DNA from: Cichorium intybus | Taxonomy: Eukaryota; Streptophyta; Magnoliopsida; Asterales; Asteraceae | Length of the DNA stretch: 64,000 bases | Reading direction: 5' to 3' | NCBI GenBank assembly: GCA_023525715.1 | Contig: CM042010.1 | Location: forward strand, 80,601,894 to 80,665,893 | Part shown: in pieces, positions 52,375 to 64,000 of the stretch | Layout: every line of letters begins with the position of its first letter | Numbering within the stretch: position 1 is the stretch's first letter | Made by a program: the position numbers and the translations under genes | Notes under the pieces: generated by a model | Database searches by the model: none | The model's input: only the letters and a program-made list of their open reading frames with translations | What the model was told of the DNA's origin: nothing

Positions 52375-54648
52375 ATGGGTGATGATAAAGCTCCTGGTTC
52401 TGATGGTTTCTCTGCTAAGTTCTTCAAGTCTGCTTGGGATATTGTGGGTCCTGATTTCTGTATGGCTGTTAAGGAATTCTTCTATTCTGGCAAACTTCTT
52501 AAGTCCTTCAACAGCACCATCCTTGCGCTCATTCCTAAAGTTGATTCCCCTTCCAAAGTCACTGATTTCCGCCCTATAGCTTGTTGTAACGTTCTTTACA
52601 AATGTATCAGCAAGCTTATTGCGGATCGTATCAAAAACCATCTTTCTTCTCTGGTTAATGAAAACCAGTCTGCTTTCATCCCTGGTCGGTTGATCACCGA
52701 CAACGTCCTTCTTGTTCACGAGCTCATGCGTGATTATCATCGTCATCGTGGTACTCCGAGGTGTGCTTTTAAGGTTGATATTCAAAAAGCCTACGACACG
52801 GTTGACTGGACTTTTCTGCGTACCATCTTGTTTGGGTTTGGTTTCCCCGACCGTATGATTGACTGGATCATGACTTGTGTTTCCACGGTTGCTTACTCTG
52901 TGAGTATCAATGGGAATACGCATGGTTATTTCGACGGTAAAAGGGGTCTTCGGCAGGGTGACCCCCTCTCTCCTTATCTCTTCACTCTTGTCATGGAAGT
53001 GCTTAACCTTATGATCAAGAGAAACATCCATGATTCTGATTCTTTTAAATTCCACAGACAATGTGACGATCAAAATATCACCCATCTCTGCTTTGCCGAC
53101 GATCTCCTTCTCTTCTGCCATGGTGATAGCTCTTCGGTTAAACTCATATGTGACTCTCTTGAGGAATTCTCTGGGGTTTCTGGCCTCCATCCCAACATTG
53201 CGAAGAGTGAAGCTTTTTATTGTAATGTTGGTGAGAGGACCAGGGCTGCCATTGATCTTATTGTTAAGTTTCCGGAAGGCTCTTTTCCTGTTCGTTACCT
53301 TGGCGTTCCTCTCATCACCACGCGTCTTGCCCACAAAGACTGTAAAGGTCTTGTTGATAAAGTTAAATGCAGGATTAATGACTGGAAAAACAAGTCTCTT
53401 TCATTTGCTGGTCGTCTCCAGCTGATCCTCTCTGTCCTTTCTTCTACTCAAATCTATTGGGCTTCGGTTTTTATTCTTCCTAAATCGATCTCTAACGATA
53501 TTGAGAAGCTCATGAGAGGTTTTCTCTGGTGCCATGGTGAGTTGAAACGTGGTAAAGCTAAAGTCTCCTGGAAAACTGTTTGCCTTCCTAAGGAACATGG
53601 TGGGCTTGGCATACGTAACCTTGCTATCTGGAATGTTGCCCTTATGGCTTCCCATGTTTGGAGACTCCTTTCCAAGAAAGAGTCCCTATGGGTTAAGTGG
53701 ATCCACTCTTACCGTTTATGTGGCCGTAACTTTTGGGATGCCCCCAAAAAATACGGTACGGGATTTGCCTGGCGTAACATCCTGGATATGAGGGATAAAA
53801 TAAGGGAGTATATAGTTTCCCAGATTGGTGATGGATGCTCTACTTCTGCTTGGTTCGATAACTGGCACCCCGCGGGCCCTCTTTCTAAATTCTTGTCTGT
53901 CCGTGACATCCATGATGCGGGTTTCACTCCTGATACAAAGGTTGCTGAGCTGGTCCTTAACGGATCTTGGGTTCGGCCTCATTGTTGGAGAGATTCCCAT
54001 ACTGCTCTTCTTTCTCATAACCCCCCTACTCTTTCCACATTCGTCCCTGATAATCTCCTTTGGAGATCTAGAGACGGTCAACTCTCTCCTTTCTCTGTTC
54101 GTTCTGTTTGGAAGACTATTCGCCCCTATCATCAACCGGTCTTTTGGTTTCATCTTGTTTGGTTCTCCCAGAACATCCCCAGACATGCTTTCATTCTTTG
54201 GGTTGCTCTTAAAAATCGCCTTAAGACTCATGATAAAATCAAAATTTGGGACACTAATTCCAATCTCATTTGTGCGTTCTGCGGGGACTGTCCGGATTCC
54301 CTTTCCCATCTCTTCTTTGAATGTTCTTTCACTTCTTTGGTTTGGCATGACCTCCATCACGTCATGAATCTCTCCTTCTCCCCTGATAGCTGGTCTGATA
54401 TCATTAGTCAACTCAACCCCAGTAATAAGAACAAGACCATATGGTCCATCATTAGAAGACTTGTTTTTGCTGGAGCTGTATATCACATATGGCGGGAAAG
54501 AAATTTACGCATTTTTAAAAACATAAAAAGATCCCATCTTGCTGTCGTGAATAGTGTTAAGGATGATATCCGCTGTAGACTGCTGAGTCTATCTATGAAA
54601 ACTTGCACTAATGTTGATTTGGCTAAAACTATTTGGACCCTCCCTTAA
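52375..54648 (+). CDS. L1 ORF2 C-terminal part: reverse transcriptase and zf-RVT (truncated, open)
   Basis: 757 codons without a single stop or frameshift, corresponding to residue 454 onward of the full ORF2. RT motifs: Asp135 in FKVDIQKAYD, RQGDPLSP near 193-200, FADD at 240-243. Then the zf-RVT part with CAFCGDCPDSLSHLFFEC and the C-terminus IWTLP. The endonuclease is missing through 5' truncation, and the ATG is an internal Met brought next to the inversion. Without a promoter it is probably not expressed, but it is the best reference here for the dead ORF2 copies. Confidence 0.93.
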   Translation: MGDDKAPGSDGFSAKFFKSAWDIVGPDFCMAVKEFFYSGKLLKSFNSTILALIPKVDSPSKVTDFRPIACCNVLYKCISKLIADRIKNHLSSLVNENQSAFIPGRLITDNVLLVHELMRDYHRHRGTPRCAFKVDIQKAYDTVDWTFLRTILFGFGFPDRMIDWIMTCVSTVAYSVSINGNTHGYFDGKRGLRQGDPLSPYLFTLVMEVLNLMIKRNIHDSDSFKFHRQCDDQNITHLCFADDLLLFCHGDSSSVKLICDSLEEFSGVSGLHPNIAKSEAFYCNVGERTRAAIDLIVKFPEGSFPVRYLGVPLITTRLAHKDCKGLVDKVKCRINDWKNKSLSFAGRLQLILSVLSSTQIYWASVFILPKSISNDIEKLMRGFLWCHGELKRGKAKVSWKTVCLPKEHGGLGIRNLAIWNVALMASHVWRLLSKKESLWVKWIHSYRLCGRNFWDAPKKYGTGFAWRNILDMRDKIREYIVSQIGDGCSTSAWFDNWHPAGPLSKFLSVRDIHDAGFTPDTKVAELVLNGSWVRPHCWRDSHTALLSHNPPTLSTFVPDNLLWRSRDGQLSPFSVRSVWKTIRPYHQPVFWFHLVWFSQNIPRHAFILWVALKNRLKTHDKIKIWDTNSNLICAFCGDCPDSLSHLFFECSFTSLVWHDLHHVMNLSFSPDSWSDIISQLNPSNKNKTIWSIIRRLVFAGAVYHIWRERNLRIFKNIKRSHLAVVNSVKDDIRCRLLSLSMKTCTNVDLAKTIWTLP

Positions 54649-54899
54649 TTTCTTTCCTTTGTGCTTTCTTTCTTTTTCTGCTTGTTATGGCTTGTATGGT
54701 TTGTTTGTTTTGCAGGTTGTTTTCCTTTATGTTCTTGTTTGCTTCTGGTTCCTTATCTTGTTTTGGTTCCTAGTTTAGCTTGTTGTCCATTGGGGCCTGT
54801 CCCGATGGATTTTCTGTTTTTTGGTGGGGAGTCCCCAGCCTTATATTGTATTTATTCTTTTTATTAATAAATTTGCCAGAGGTGCCGCCCTCTTTACCC
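54649..54899 (+). other. L1 3' untranslated region (LINE c)
   Basis: About 250 bp, rich in TGTTTTGGTT-type tracts and ending GCCAGAGGTGCCGCCCTCTT before the poly(A). Collinear with the 3' UTRs of LINE b, d, e and the full-length copy. Confidence 0.85.
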
Positions 54900-54907
54900 A
54901 AAAAAAA

Positions 54908-55364
54908 TAGTCCATAACCATACAACCCTTCATAATGGTCCTTAACCCATCACAACCCTTTCTAATGGTCCATAACCCATCACAACCCATCATAATGGAC
55001 CACAACCCATCACAAACCTTTATAATGGTCCATAACCTAGCACTAGCATTTCTATGGTCCATAACCCATCACAACCCATCATAATTGACCACAACCCATC
55101 ACAAACCTTTATAATGGTCCATAACCTAGCACTAGCATTTCTAAGGTCCATAACCCATCACAACCCTTCCTAATTGACCTTAACCGATCACAACACTTGA
55201 TAATGGTCCATAACCCAGCACAACCCTTTTTATGATCCATAACCCTTCATAATTGACCATAACCCATCACAACCCTTCATAATGGTCCATAACCCATACA
55301 ACCCTTCATAATAGTCTATAACCCATCAAAACCCTTTCTAATGGTCCATAACCCATTACGACCC
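54908..55364 (+). repeat. 30-bp satellite array, block 7
   Basis: Begins with the right LINE c target duplication and holds two adjacent CTAGCACTAGCATTTCT landmarks (55037 and 55127), a local 93-bp duplication. Ends with AACCCATTACGACCC (55350-55364), the left target duplication of LINE e. Confidence 0.94.
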
Positions 55365-55884
55365 CATTAAAACCCTTTCTAATGGTCAACTCAACCCCAT
55401 TAATAAGAACAAGACAATTTGGTCCATCATTAGAAGACTTGTTTTTGCTGGAGCGGTCTACCACATCTGGCGGGAAAGAAATTTACGAATTTTTAAAAAA
55501 ATAAAAAGATCTCATCATGCTGTCGTGAATATTGTTAAGGATGATATCCGCTGTAGACTGCTGAGTCTTTCTTTGAAAACTTGCACTAATGTTGCTTTGG
55601 CTAAAACTATTTGGACACTCCCATAATTTTCTTCCTCTGCGCTTTTATTTTTCTCTACTTGTTTTGGCTTGTATGGTTTGTTTGTTTTGCAGGTTGCTCT
55701 CCTTTATGTTCTTGTTTGCTTATGGTTCCTTCTATTGTTTTGGTTCCTAGTTTAGCTTGTTGTTCGTTGGGGCCTGTCCCGATGGATTTTATGTTTTTTG
55801 GTGGGGAGTCCCCAGCCTTATATTGTATTTATTCTTTTTATTAATAAAATTTGCCAGAGGTGCCGCCCTCTTTACCCAAAAAAA
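55365..55884 (+). mobile_element. 5'-truncated L1 (LINE e) with filler at 5' junction
   Basis: 0.5 kb of L1 3' end with poly(A) at 55878-55884. A 15-bp target duplication AACCCATTACGACCC is seen at 55350-55364 and 55883-55897. About 21 bp between the left TSD and L1 sequence (55365-55385) copies the satellite at 55325-55344. ORF2 is represented only by its last 80 codons, ending at TAA 55624-55626 (IWTLP). Confidence 0.88.
55386..55626 (+). pseudogene. L1 ORF2 C-terminal fragment (LINE e)
   Basis: Last 80 codons of ORF2 in frame: QLNPINKNKT, RLVFAGAVYHIWRERN and the terminal IWTLP. It shares LINE d-specific residues (for example NPINKN and SLSLKTC), so it comes from the same L1 subfamily as LINE d rather than LINE c. 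Confidence 0.85.
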
Positions 55885-58800
55885 CCCATTACGACCCTTC
55901 ATAGTGGACCATAACCCATCACAACCCTTCATAAGGGTCCATAACCCAACACAACCCTTTCTATGATCCATAATCCACCACAACCCTTCATAATTGACCA
56001 TAACCTATCTCAACCTTTCATAATAATACATAACCCAGCACAACCCTTTCTATGGTCCATAACCCATCACAACCCTTCATAATTAACCATAACCCATCAC
56101 AACCTTTCATAATGGTCCATAACCCATCACACCCTTCATAATGGTCCGTAACCCATAACAACCCTTCATAATGGTCCATAACCCAAACAAACCTTCATAA
56201 TGGTCCATAACCCATCACAACCCTTTAAAATTGACCATACCCATCATAACCCTTCCATAACCCATCACAACCCTTCATAATTGACCATAACCTATAACAA
56301 CACTTAATAATGGTCTATAACCCATCATAACCCTTCGTAATAGTCCATAGCCCATCACAGCCTTCATAATGGTCCATAACCCATCACAACCCTTCATAAT
56401 GGTCCATAACCTTCACAACCCTTTGCAATGGTCCATAACCCATCACAACCCTTCATAATTGATCATAACCCATTACAACCCTTCATAATGGTCCATAACC
56501 CATCACAACCCTTTATAATTGTCCATAACCATTACAACCCTTCATGATTGACCATAACCCTTCACAACCTTTCGTAATGGTCTATAACCAAGCACAACCC
56601 TTTCTATGGTCAATAACCCGTCAGAACCCTTCATAATCGACCATAACCTATCACAACCCTTCAGAATGGTCAATAACCCATCATAATCCTTCATAATGGT
56701 CCATAACCCATTACAACCTATTCTAGTGGTCGATAACCCATCACAATCCTTCATAATTGACCATAACCCATCACAAACCTTCATAATGGTCCATAACTAG
56801 CACAACCATTTCTATGGTCCATAACCCATCACAACTCTTCTTAATAGACCTTAAACCACCACAACCCTTCATAATGGTCCATAATGCAGCACAACACTTT
56901 CTATGGTCGATAACCCAACACAACCCTTCATAATTGACCATAACACATCACAACCCTTTATAATGGTCTATCACCCATACAACCCATCATAATGGAGCAT
57001 AACCCATCACAAACCTTCATAATTGACCATAAACCATTACAACCCTTTGTAATGGTCCATAACCTATCACAACACTTCATAATTGATCATAACCTATCAT
57101 AACCCTTCGTAATGGTCTATAAACCTTCATAATGGTCCATAACCCATCACAACCTTAATAATGGTCCATAACCCATCACAACCCTTTATAATGGTCCATA
57201 ACCCATCACAACACTTCATACTTGACCATAACCCATCACAACCCTTCATAATTGACCATAACCTATCACAACCCTTCATAATAGTCAATAACCCATCATA
57301 ATCCTTCATAATGGTCCATAACCCTTCACAACTTTCATAATAGTCCATAACCATACAACCCTTCATAATGCTCCATAACCCATCACAACCCTTTCTAATG
57401 GTCCATAACCCATCACAACCCTTCATAATTGACAACAACCCATCAGAAACCTTTATAATGGTCCATAACCTAGCACTAGCATTTCTATGGTCCATAACCC
57501 ATCACAACCCTTCCTAATTGACCTTAACCGATCACAACACTTGATAATGGTCCATAACCCAGCACAACCCTTTTTATGATCCATAACCCATCACAACCCT
57601 TCATAATTGACCATAACCCATCACAACCCTTCATAATGGTCCATAAGCCATACAACCCTTCATAATAGTCTATAACCCATCAAAACCCTTTCTAATGGTC
57701 CATAACCCATCACGACCCTTCATAGTTGATCATAACCCATCACAACCCTTTATAACGGTCCATAACCCAACACAACCCTTTCTATGGTCCATAATACACT
57801 ATAACCCTTCATAATTGACCATAACCTATCTCAACCCTTCATAATGATACATAACCTAGCACAACGCTTTCTATGGTCCATAACCCATCATAACCCTTCA
57901 TAATTAACCATAACCCATCACAACCCTTCATATTGGTCCATAACCCATACAAACATTCATAATGGTCCAGAACCCATACAAACCTTCATAATGGTCTATA
58001 ACCCATCACAACACTTCATAATTGACCATAACCCATCACAACCCTTTGTAATGGTCCATAACCCATCATAACCCTTCATAATTAACCATAACGCATCACA
58101 ATCCTTCATAATGGTCCATAACCCAGCACAACCCTTTCTATGGTCCATAACCCATTAGAACAATTAATGATAGTCCATAACCCATACAACCCTTCATATG
58201 GTCCACAACCCAGCACAACCCTTTCTATGATGCATAACCCATCACAACCCTTCTTAATTAACCTTAACCCATCACAACCCTTCTAAATGGTCCATAACCC
58301 CGCAGAACAGTTTCTATGGTCGATAACCTAACATAACCCTTCATAATTGACCATAACCCATCACAACCCTTTAAAATGGTCCATAACCCATACAACCCTT
58401 CATAATGGTCCATAACCCTTCATAACCCATCATAATTGACCATAAGCCATCACAACCTTTTGTAATGGTCCATAACCCATCACAACCCTTCATAATTGAT
58501 CATAACCCATCACAACCCTTCATAATGGTCCATAACCCATCACAACCTTTTATAATGGTCCATAACCATCACAACCCTTCATAATTGACAATAACCCTTC
58601 ACAACTTTTCATAATGGTCCATAACCAAGCACAACCATTTCTATGGTCCATAACCAAGCACAACCCTTTCTATGGTCGATAACCCATCAGAACCCTTCAT
58701 AATAATCAATAACCCATCATCATCCTTCATAATGGTCCATAACCCTTCACAACTTTCATAATAGTCCATAACCATACAACCCTTCATAATGGTCCATAAC

Positions 58801-59567
58801 CCGTCACAACCCTTTCTAATGGTCCATAACCCATCACAACCCTTCATAATTGACCACAACCCATCAGAAACCTTTATAATGGTCCATAACCTAGCACTAG
58901 CATTTCTATGGTCCATAACCCATCACAACCCTTCCTAATTGACCTTAACCGATCACTACACTTGATAATGGTCCATAACCCAGCACAACCCTTTTTATGA
59001 TCCATAACCCATCACAATCCTTCATAATTGACCAAAACCCATCACAACCCTTCATAATGGTCCATAAGCCATACAACCCTTCATAATAGTCTATAACCCA
59101 TCAAAACCCTTTCTAATGGTCCATAACCCATCACGACCCTTCATAGTTGATCATAACCCATCACAACCCTTTATAACGGTCCATAACCCAACACAACCCT
59201 TTCTATGGTCCATAATACACCACAACCCTTCATAATTGACCATAACCTATCTCAACCCTTCATAATGATACATAACCTAGCACAACCCTTTCTATGGTCC
59301 ATAACCCATCATAACCATCACCTTGATGGCCTAGTGGATAAGGCTTAGGACTCTTTCTCTTCCCCCATAAAGAGGTTCCAAGTTCTAATCCCACTCCCTC
59401 CCTTTCCCCATAGGGAGTGTTAGGTTTCAATCAGGGGATGGCCACTGGCCACCTCTCTACCCCCGTAGGTGATTGACCCGGACCACCCTGCTGCCAGGTG
59501 TGCGTGGGCCCCGAGGTTGCTTCATCAGGGTCATCCAAAGGATGGGTCGGGTGGGGTCCTCGGTTAC

Positions 59568-59612
<45 letters not shown>

Positions 59613-62600
59613 CATCATAACCCTTCATAATTAACCATAACCCATCACAACCCTTCATAATGGTCCATAACCCATCGCAACCCTTCATAATGGTCCGTAA
59701 CCCATAACAACCTTTCATAATGGTCCATAACCCATACAAACCTTCATAATGGTCCATAACCCATCACAACCCTTCATAATTGACCATAACCTATCACAAC
59801 ACTTAATAATGGTCCATAACCCATCATAACCCTTTGTAATAGTCCCTAGCGCATCACAGCCTTCATAATGATCCATAACCCATCACAACCCTTTATAATG
59901 GTCAATAGCCCATCACAACCCTTCATAATTGAACGTAACCCATCAGAACCCTTCATAAGGGTTCATAACTCAGCACAACCCTTTCTGTGGTCCATAACCC
60001 GTGATAATCCTTCAAAATTGACCATAACCCATCACAACCCTTCATAATGATGCATAACCCATCACAACCTTTCATAATTAACCAAAACCCATCACAACTC
60101 TTCATAATAGTCTGTAACCTATCCCAGCCCTTCATAATGGTCCACTACCCATAACAACCCTTCATAATGGTCCAGAACCCATACAAACCATCATAATGGT
60201 CGATAACCCATCACAACACTTCATAATTGACCATAACCCATCACAACCCTTTGTAATGGTCCATAACCCATCATAACCCTTCATAATTAACCATAACGCA
60301 TCACAATCCTTCATAATGGTCCATAACCCAGCACAGCCCTTTCTATGGTCCATAACCCATTAGAACAATTAATAATAGTTCATAACCCATACAACCCTTC
60401 ATATGGTCCACAACCCAGCACAACCCGTTCTATGATGCATAACCCATCACAACCCTTCTTAATTAACCTTAACCCATCACAACCCTTCAAAATGGTCCAT
60501 AACCCTGCAGAACAGTTTCTGTGGTCGATAACCTAACATAACCCTTCATAATTGACCATAATCCATCACAACCCTTTAAAATGGTCCATAACCCATACAA
60601 CCCTTCATAATGGTCCATAACCCTTCATAACCCATCATAATTGACCATAACCCATCATAACCCTTTGTAATGGTCCATAACCCATCACAACCCTTTATAA
60701 TTGATCATAACCCATCACAACCCTTCATAATGGTCCATAACCCATCACAACCTTTTATAATGGTCCATAACCATCACAACCCTTCATAATTGACAATAAC
60801 CCTTCACAACTTTTCATAATGGTCCATAACCAAGCACAACCATTTCTATGGTCCATAACCAAGCACAACCCTTTCTATGGTCGATAACCCATCAGAACCC
60901 TTCTTAATAGTCAATAACCCATCATAATCCTTCATAATGGTCCATAACCCTTCAAAACTTTCATAATAGTCCATAACCATACAACCCTTCATAATGGTCC
61001 ATAACCCATCACAACCCTTTCTAATGGTCCATAACCCATCACAACCCTTCATAATTGACCACAACCCATCAAAAACCTTTATAATGGTCCATAACCTAGC
61101 ACTAGCATTTCTATGGTCCATAACCCATCACAACCCTTCCTAATTGACCTTAACCGATCACAACACTTGATAATGGTCCATAACCCAGCACAACCCTTTT
61201 TATGATCCATAACCCATCACAACCCTTCAAAATTGACCATAACCCATCACAACCCTTCATAATGGTCCATAACCCATCACAACCCTTTCTATGGTCGATA
61301 ACCCATCAGAACCCTTCATAATAGTCAATAACCCATCATAATCCTTCATAATGGTCCATAACCCTTCACAACTTTCATAATAGTCCATAACCATACAACC
61401 CTTCATAATGGTCCATAACCCATCACAACCCTTTCTAATGGTCCATAACCCATCACGACCCATCATAGTTGATCATAACCCATCACAACCCTTTATAACG
61501 GTCCATAACCCAACACAACACTTTCTATGGTCCATAATCCACCACAACCCTTCATAATTGACCATAACCTATCTCAACCCTTCATAATAATACATAACCT
61601 AGCACAACCCTTTCTATGGTCCATAACCCATCATAACCCTTCATAATTAACCATAACCCATCACAACCCTTCATAATGGTCCATAACCCATCGCAACCCT
61701 TCATAATGGTCCGTAACCCATAACAACCTTTCATAATGGTCCATAACCCATACAAACCTTCATAATGGTCCATAACCCATCACAACCCTTCATAATTGAC
61801 CATACCCATCATTACCCTTCTATAACCCATCACAACCCTTCATAATTGACCATAACCTATTACAACACTTAATAATGGTCCATAACCCATCATAACCCTT
61901 TGTAATAATCCCTAGCGCATCACAGCCTTCATAATGATCCATAACCCATCACAACCCTTTATAATGGTCTATCCTATCACAACCCTTCATAATTGAACGT
62001 AACCCATCAGAACCCTTCATAATGGTTCATAACTCAGCACAACCCTTTCTGTGGTCCATAACCCGTGATAACCCTTCAAAATTGACCATAACCCATCACA
62101 ACCCTTCATAATGATGCATAACCCATCACAACCTTTCATAATTAACCAAAACCCATCACAACTCTTCATAATGGTCCGTAACCTATCCCAGCCCTTCATA
62201 ATGGTCCACTACCCTTAACAACCCTTCATAATGGTCCAGAACCCATACAAACCTTCATAATGGTCCATAACCCATCACAACACTTCATAATTGACCATAA
62301 CCCATTACAACCCTTTGTAATGGTCCATAACCCATCATAACCCTTCATAATTAACCATAACGCATCACAATCCTTCATAATGGTCCATAACCCACCACAA
62401 CCCTTTCTATGGTCCATAACCATTAGAACAATTAATAATAGTCTATAACCCATACAACCCTTCATATGGTCCACAACCCAGCACAACCCTTTCTATGAGG
62501 CATAACCCATCACAACCCTTCTTAATTAACCTTAACCCATCACAACCCTTCAAAATGGTCCATAACCCCGCAGAACAGTTTCTATGGTCGATAACCTAAC

Positions 62601-62683
62601 ATAACCCTTCATAATTGACCATAACCCATCACAACCCTTTAAAATGGTCCATAACCCATACAACCCTTCATAATGGTCCATAA
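55885..62683 (+). repeat. 30-bp satellite array, block 8
   Basis: 6.8 kb, the longest block, interrupted by a SINE at 59313-59610. Clear higher-order repeats of roughly 2 kb: CATTAGAACAATTAAT near 58153, 60358 and 62423; CTAGCACTAGCATTTCT at 57470, 58890 and 61095. No gene is seen. Confidence 0.95.
59313..59610 (+). mobile_element. tRNA-derived SINE with long poly(A)
   Basis: Second complete SINE, differing from the copy at 50720 at about two positions in the body. The A box TGGCCTAGTGG and B box AGTTCTAATCC are intact. The poly(A) is 42 uninterrupted A (59569-59610). A target duplication AACCCATCATAACC lies at 59303-59316 and 59609-59622. The empty site is seen in the sibling block near 61626. 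Confidence 0.93.
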
Positions 62684-63884
<1,201 letters not shown>

Positions 63885-63886
63885 AT

Positions 63887-63898
63887 TGGTATCAGAGC
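63887..63898 (+). promoter_or_regulatory. Primer-binding site (copia D)
   Basis: TGGTATCAGAGC two bases after the LTR end, confirming a plus-strand 5' LTR. Confidence 0.92.
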
Positions 63899-64000
63899 CA
63901 TAGCTATATTGCATGTTTAGATAATAAGTTTATTTGGATAAACTTGGTTTTTGGAAGCCATGAATGTTCATCTTCTTGAATGCAATGTTCATGCATGGCT
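63899..64000 (+). other. Start of copia D leader
   Basis: Reverse complement of the PBS-proximal leader of the other copia elements (for example 2471-2572). Runs off the window edge. Confidence 0.85.

Larger units (their letters stand above)
52312..54907 (+). mobile_element. L1 with inverted 5' end (LINE c)
   Basis: 2.6 kb with poly(A) at 54900-54907 and a perfect 14-bp target duplication TAGTCCATAACCAT (52298-52311 and 54908-54921). The first 62 bp (to 52373) are in the opposite orientation to the rest and copy 52860-52921 with one mismatch. Remaining sequence is the L1 from mid-RT to the 3' end. Confidence 0.95.

Noticed and set aside
52360..53334. 324-codon minus-strand frame opposite L1 ORF2, and similar long antisense frames at 53716-54486 and 14451-15038
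   Set aside because: They are shadows of the real ORF2 on the other strand; the sense frames carry RT and zf-RVT motifs, the antisense ones none.

Overview
This window comes from a flowering-plant nuclear genome and is built almost entirely of repeats. The evidence is the content: Ty1/copia and Ty3-type LTR retrotransposons primed by initiator-Met tRNA, plant L1-type LINEs (ORF1 with a DUF4283-like domain and CCHC knuckle, ORF2 with a zf-RVT tail), a tRNA-headed SINE, and a large tandem satellite. I see no intact single-copy host gene, no rRNA gene and no true tRNA gene. The flavour is eudicot, but I cannot name the species from sequence alone.

The backbone is a 30-bp satellite, about 20 kb in total and always in the same orientation. 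Each monomer is three related 10-bp subunits (CCATAACCCA, TCACAACCCT, TCATAATGGT). Monomers form multi-kb higher-order blocks that recur through 34.8-42.8 kb and 49.3-62.7 kb. The many short open frames inside it, coding decapeptide repeats, are by-products of the 30-bp period and are not annotated as genes.

Layout: 1-3689, partial copia element (minus) with gag, leader and 5' LTR; 3690-4026, L1 piece; 4027-5790, satellite; 5791-7088, L1 piece with a SINE in its 3' UTR; 7089-7482, satellite; 7483-25804, complete copia element A (minus; TSD TCCAT) with near-identical LTRs but a fossil coding region. Inside A sits a small Ty3-type element (11292-20830, plus, TSD GCATC) whose gag is fused in frame to a captured GYF-domain gene fragment. 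Inside that element's 5' LTR sits a near full-length L1 (11411-17741, minus, 12-bp TSD). Then 25805-26061, satellite; 26062-34763, copia B (minus, TSD ATACC) with recognisable but broken gag-pol; 34764-38191, satellite; 38192-39107, L1; 39108-42806, satellite; 42807-49255, copia C (minus), missing its 3' end; 49256-52311, satellite with a SINE; 52312-54907, L1 with inverted 5' end and perfect TSD; 54908-55364, satellite; 55365-55884, short L1; 55885-62683, satellite with a second SINE; 62684-64000, 5' LTR, PBS and start of a plus-strand copia element.

How the parts relate: copia A to D and the leftmost element share LTR ends, a long leader and a perfect 12-bp hairpin between PBS and gag, so they are one family. 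A, whose coding region is dead, was presumably moved by relatives. L1s and SINEs inserted in the satellite all point the same way and join it at the same kind of site, which fits L1 endonuclease using one strand of the repeat. Sibling higher-order blocks act as empty-site controls for several insertions.
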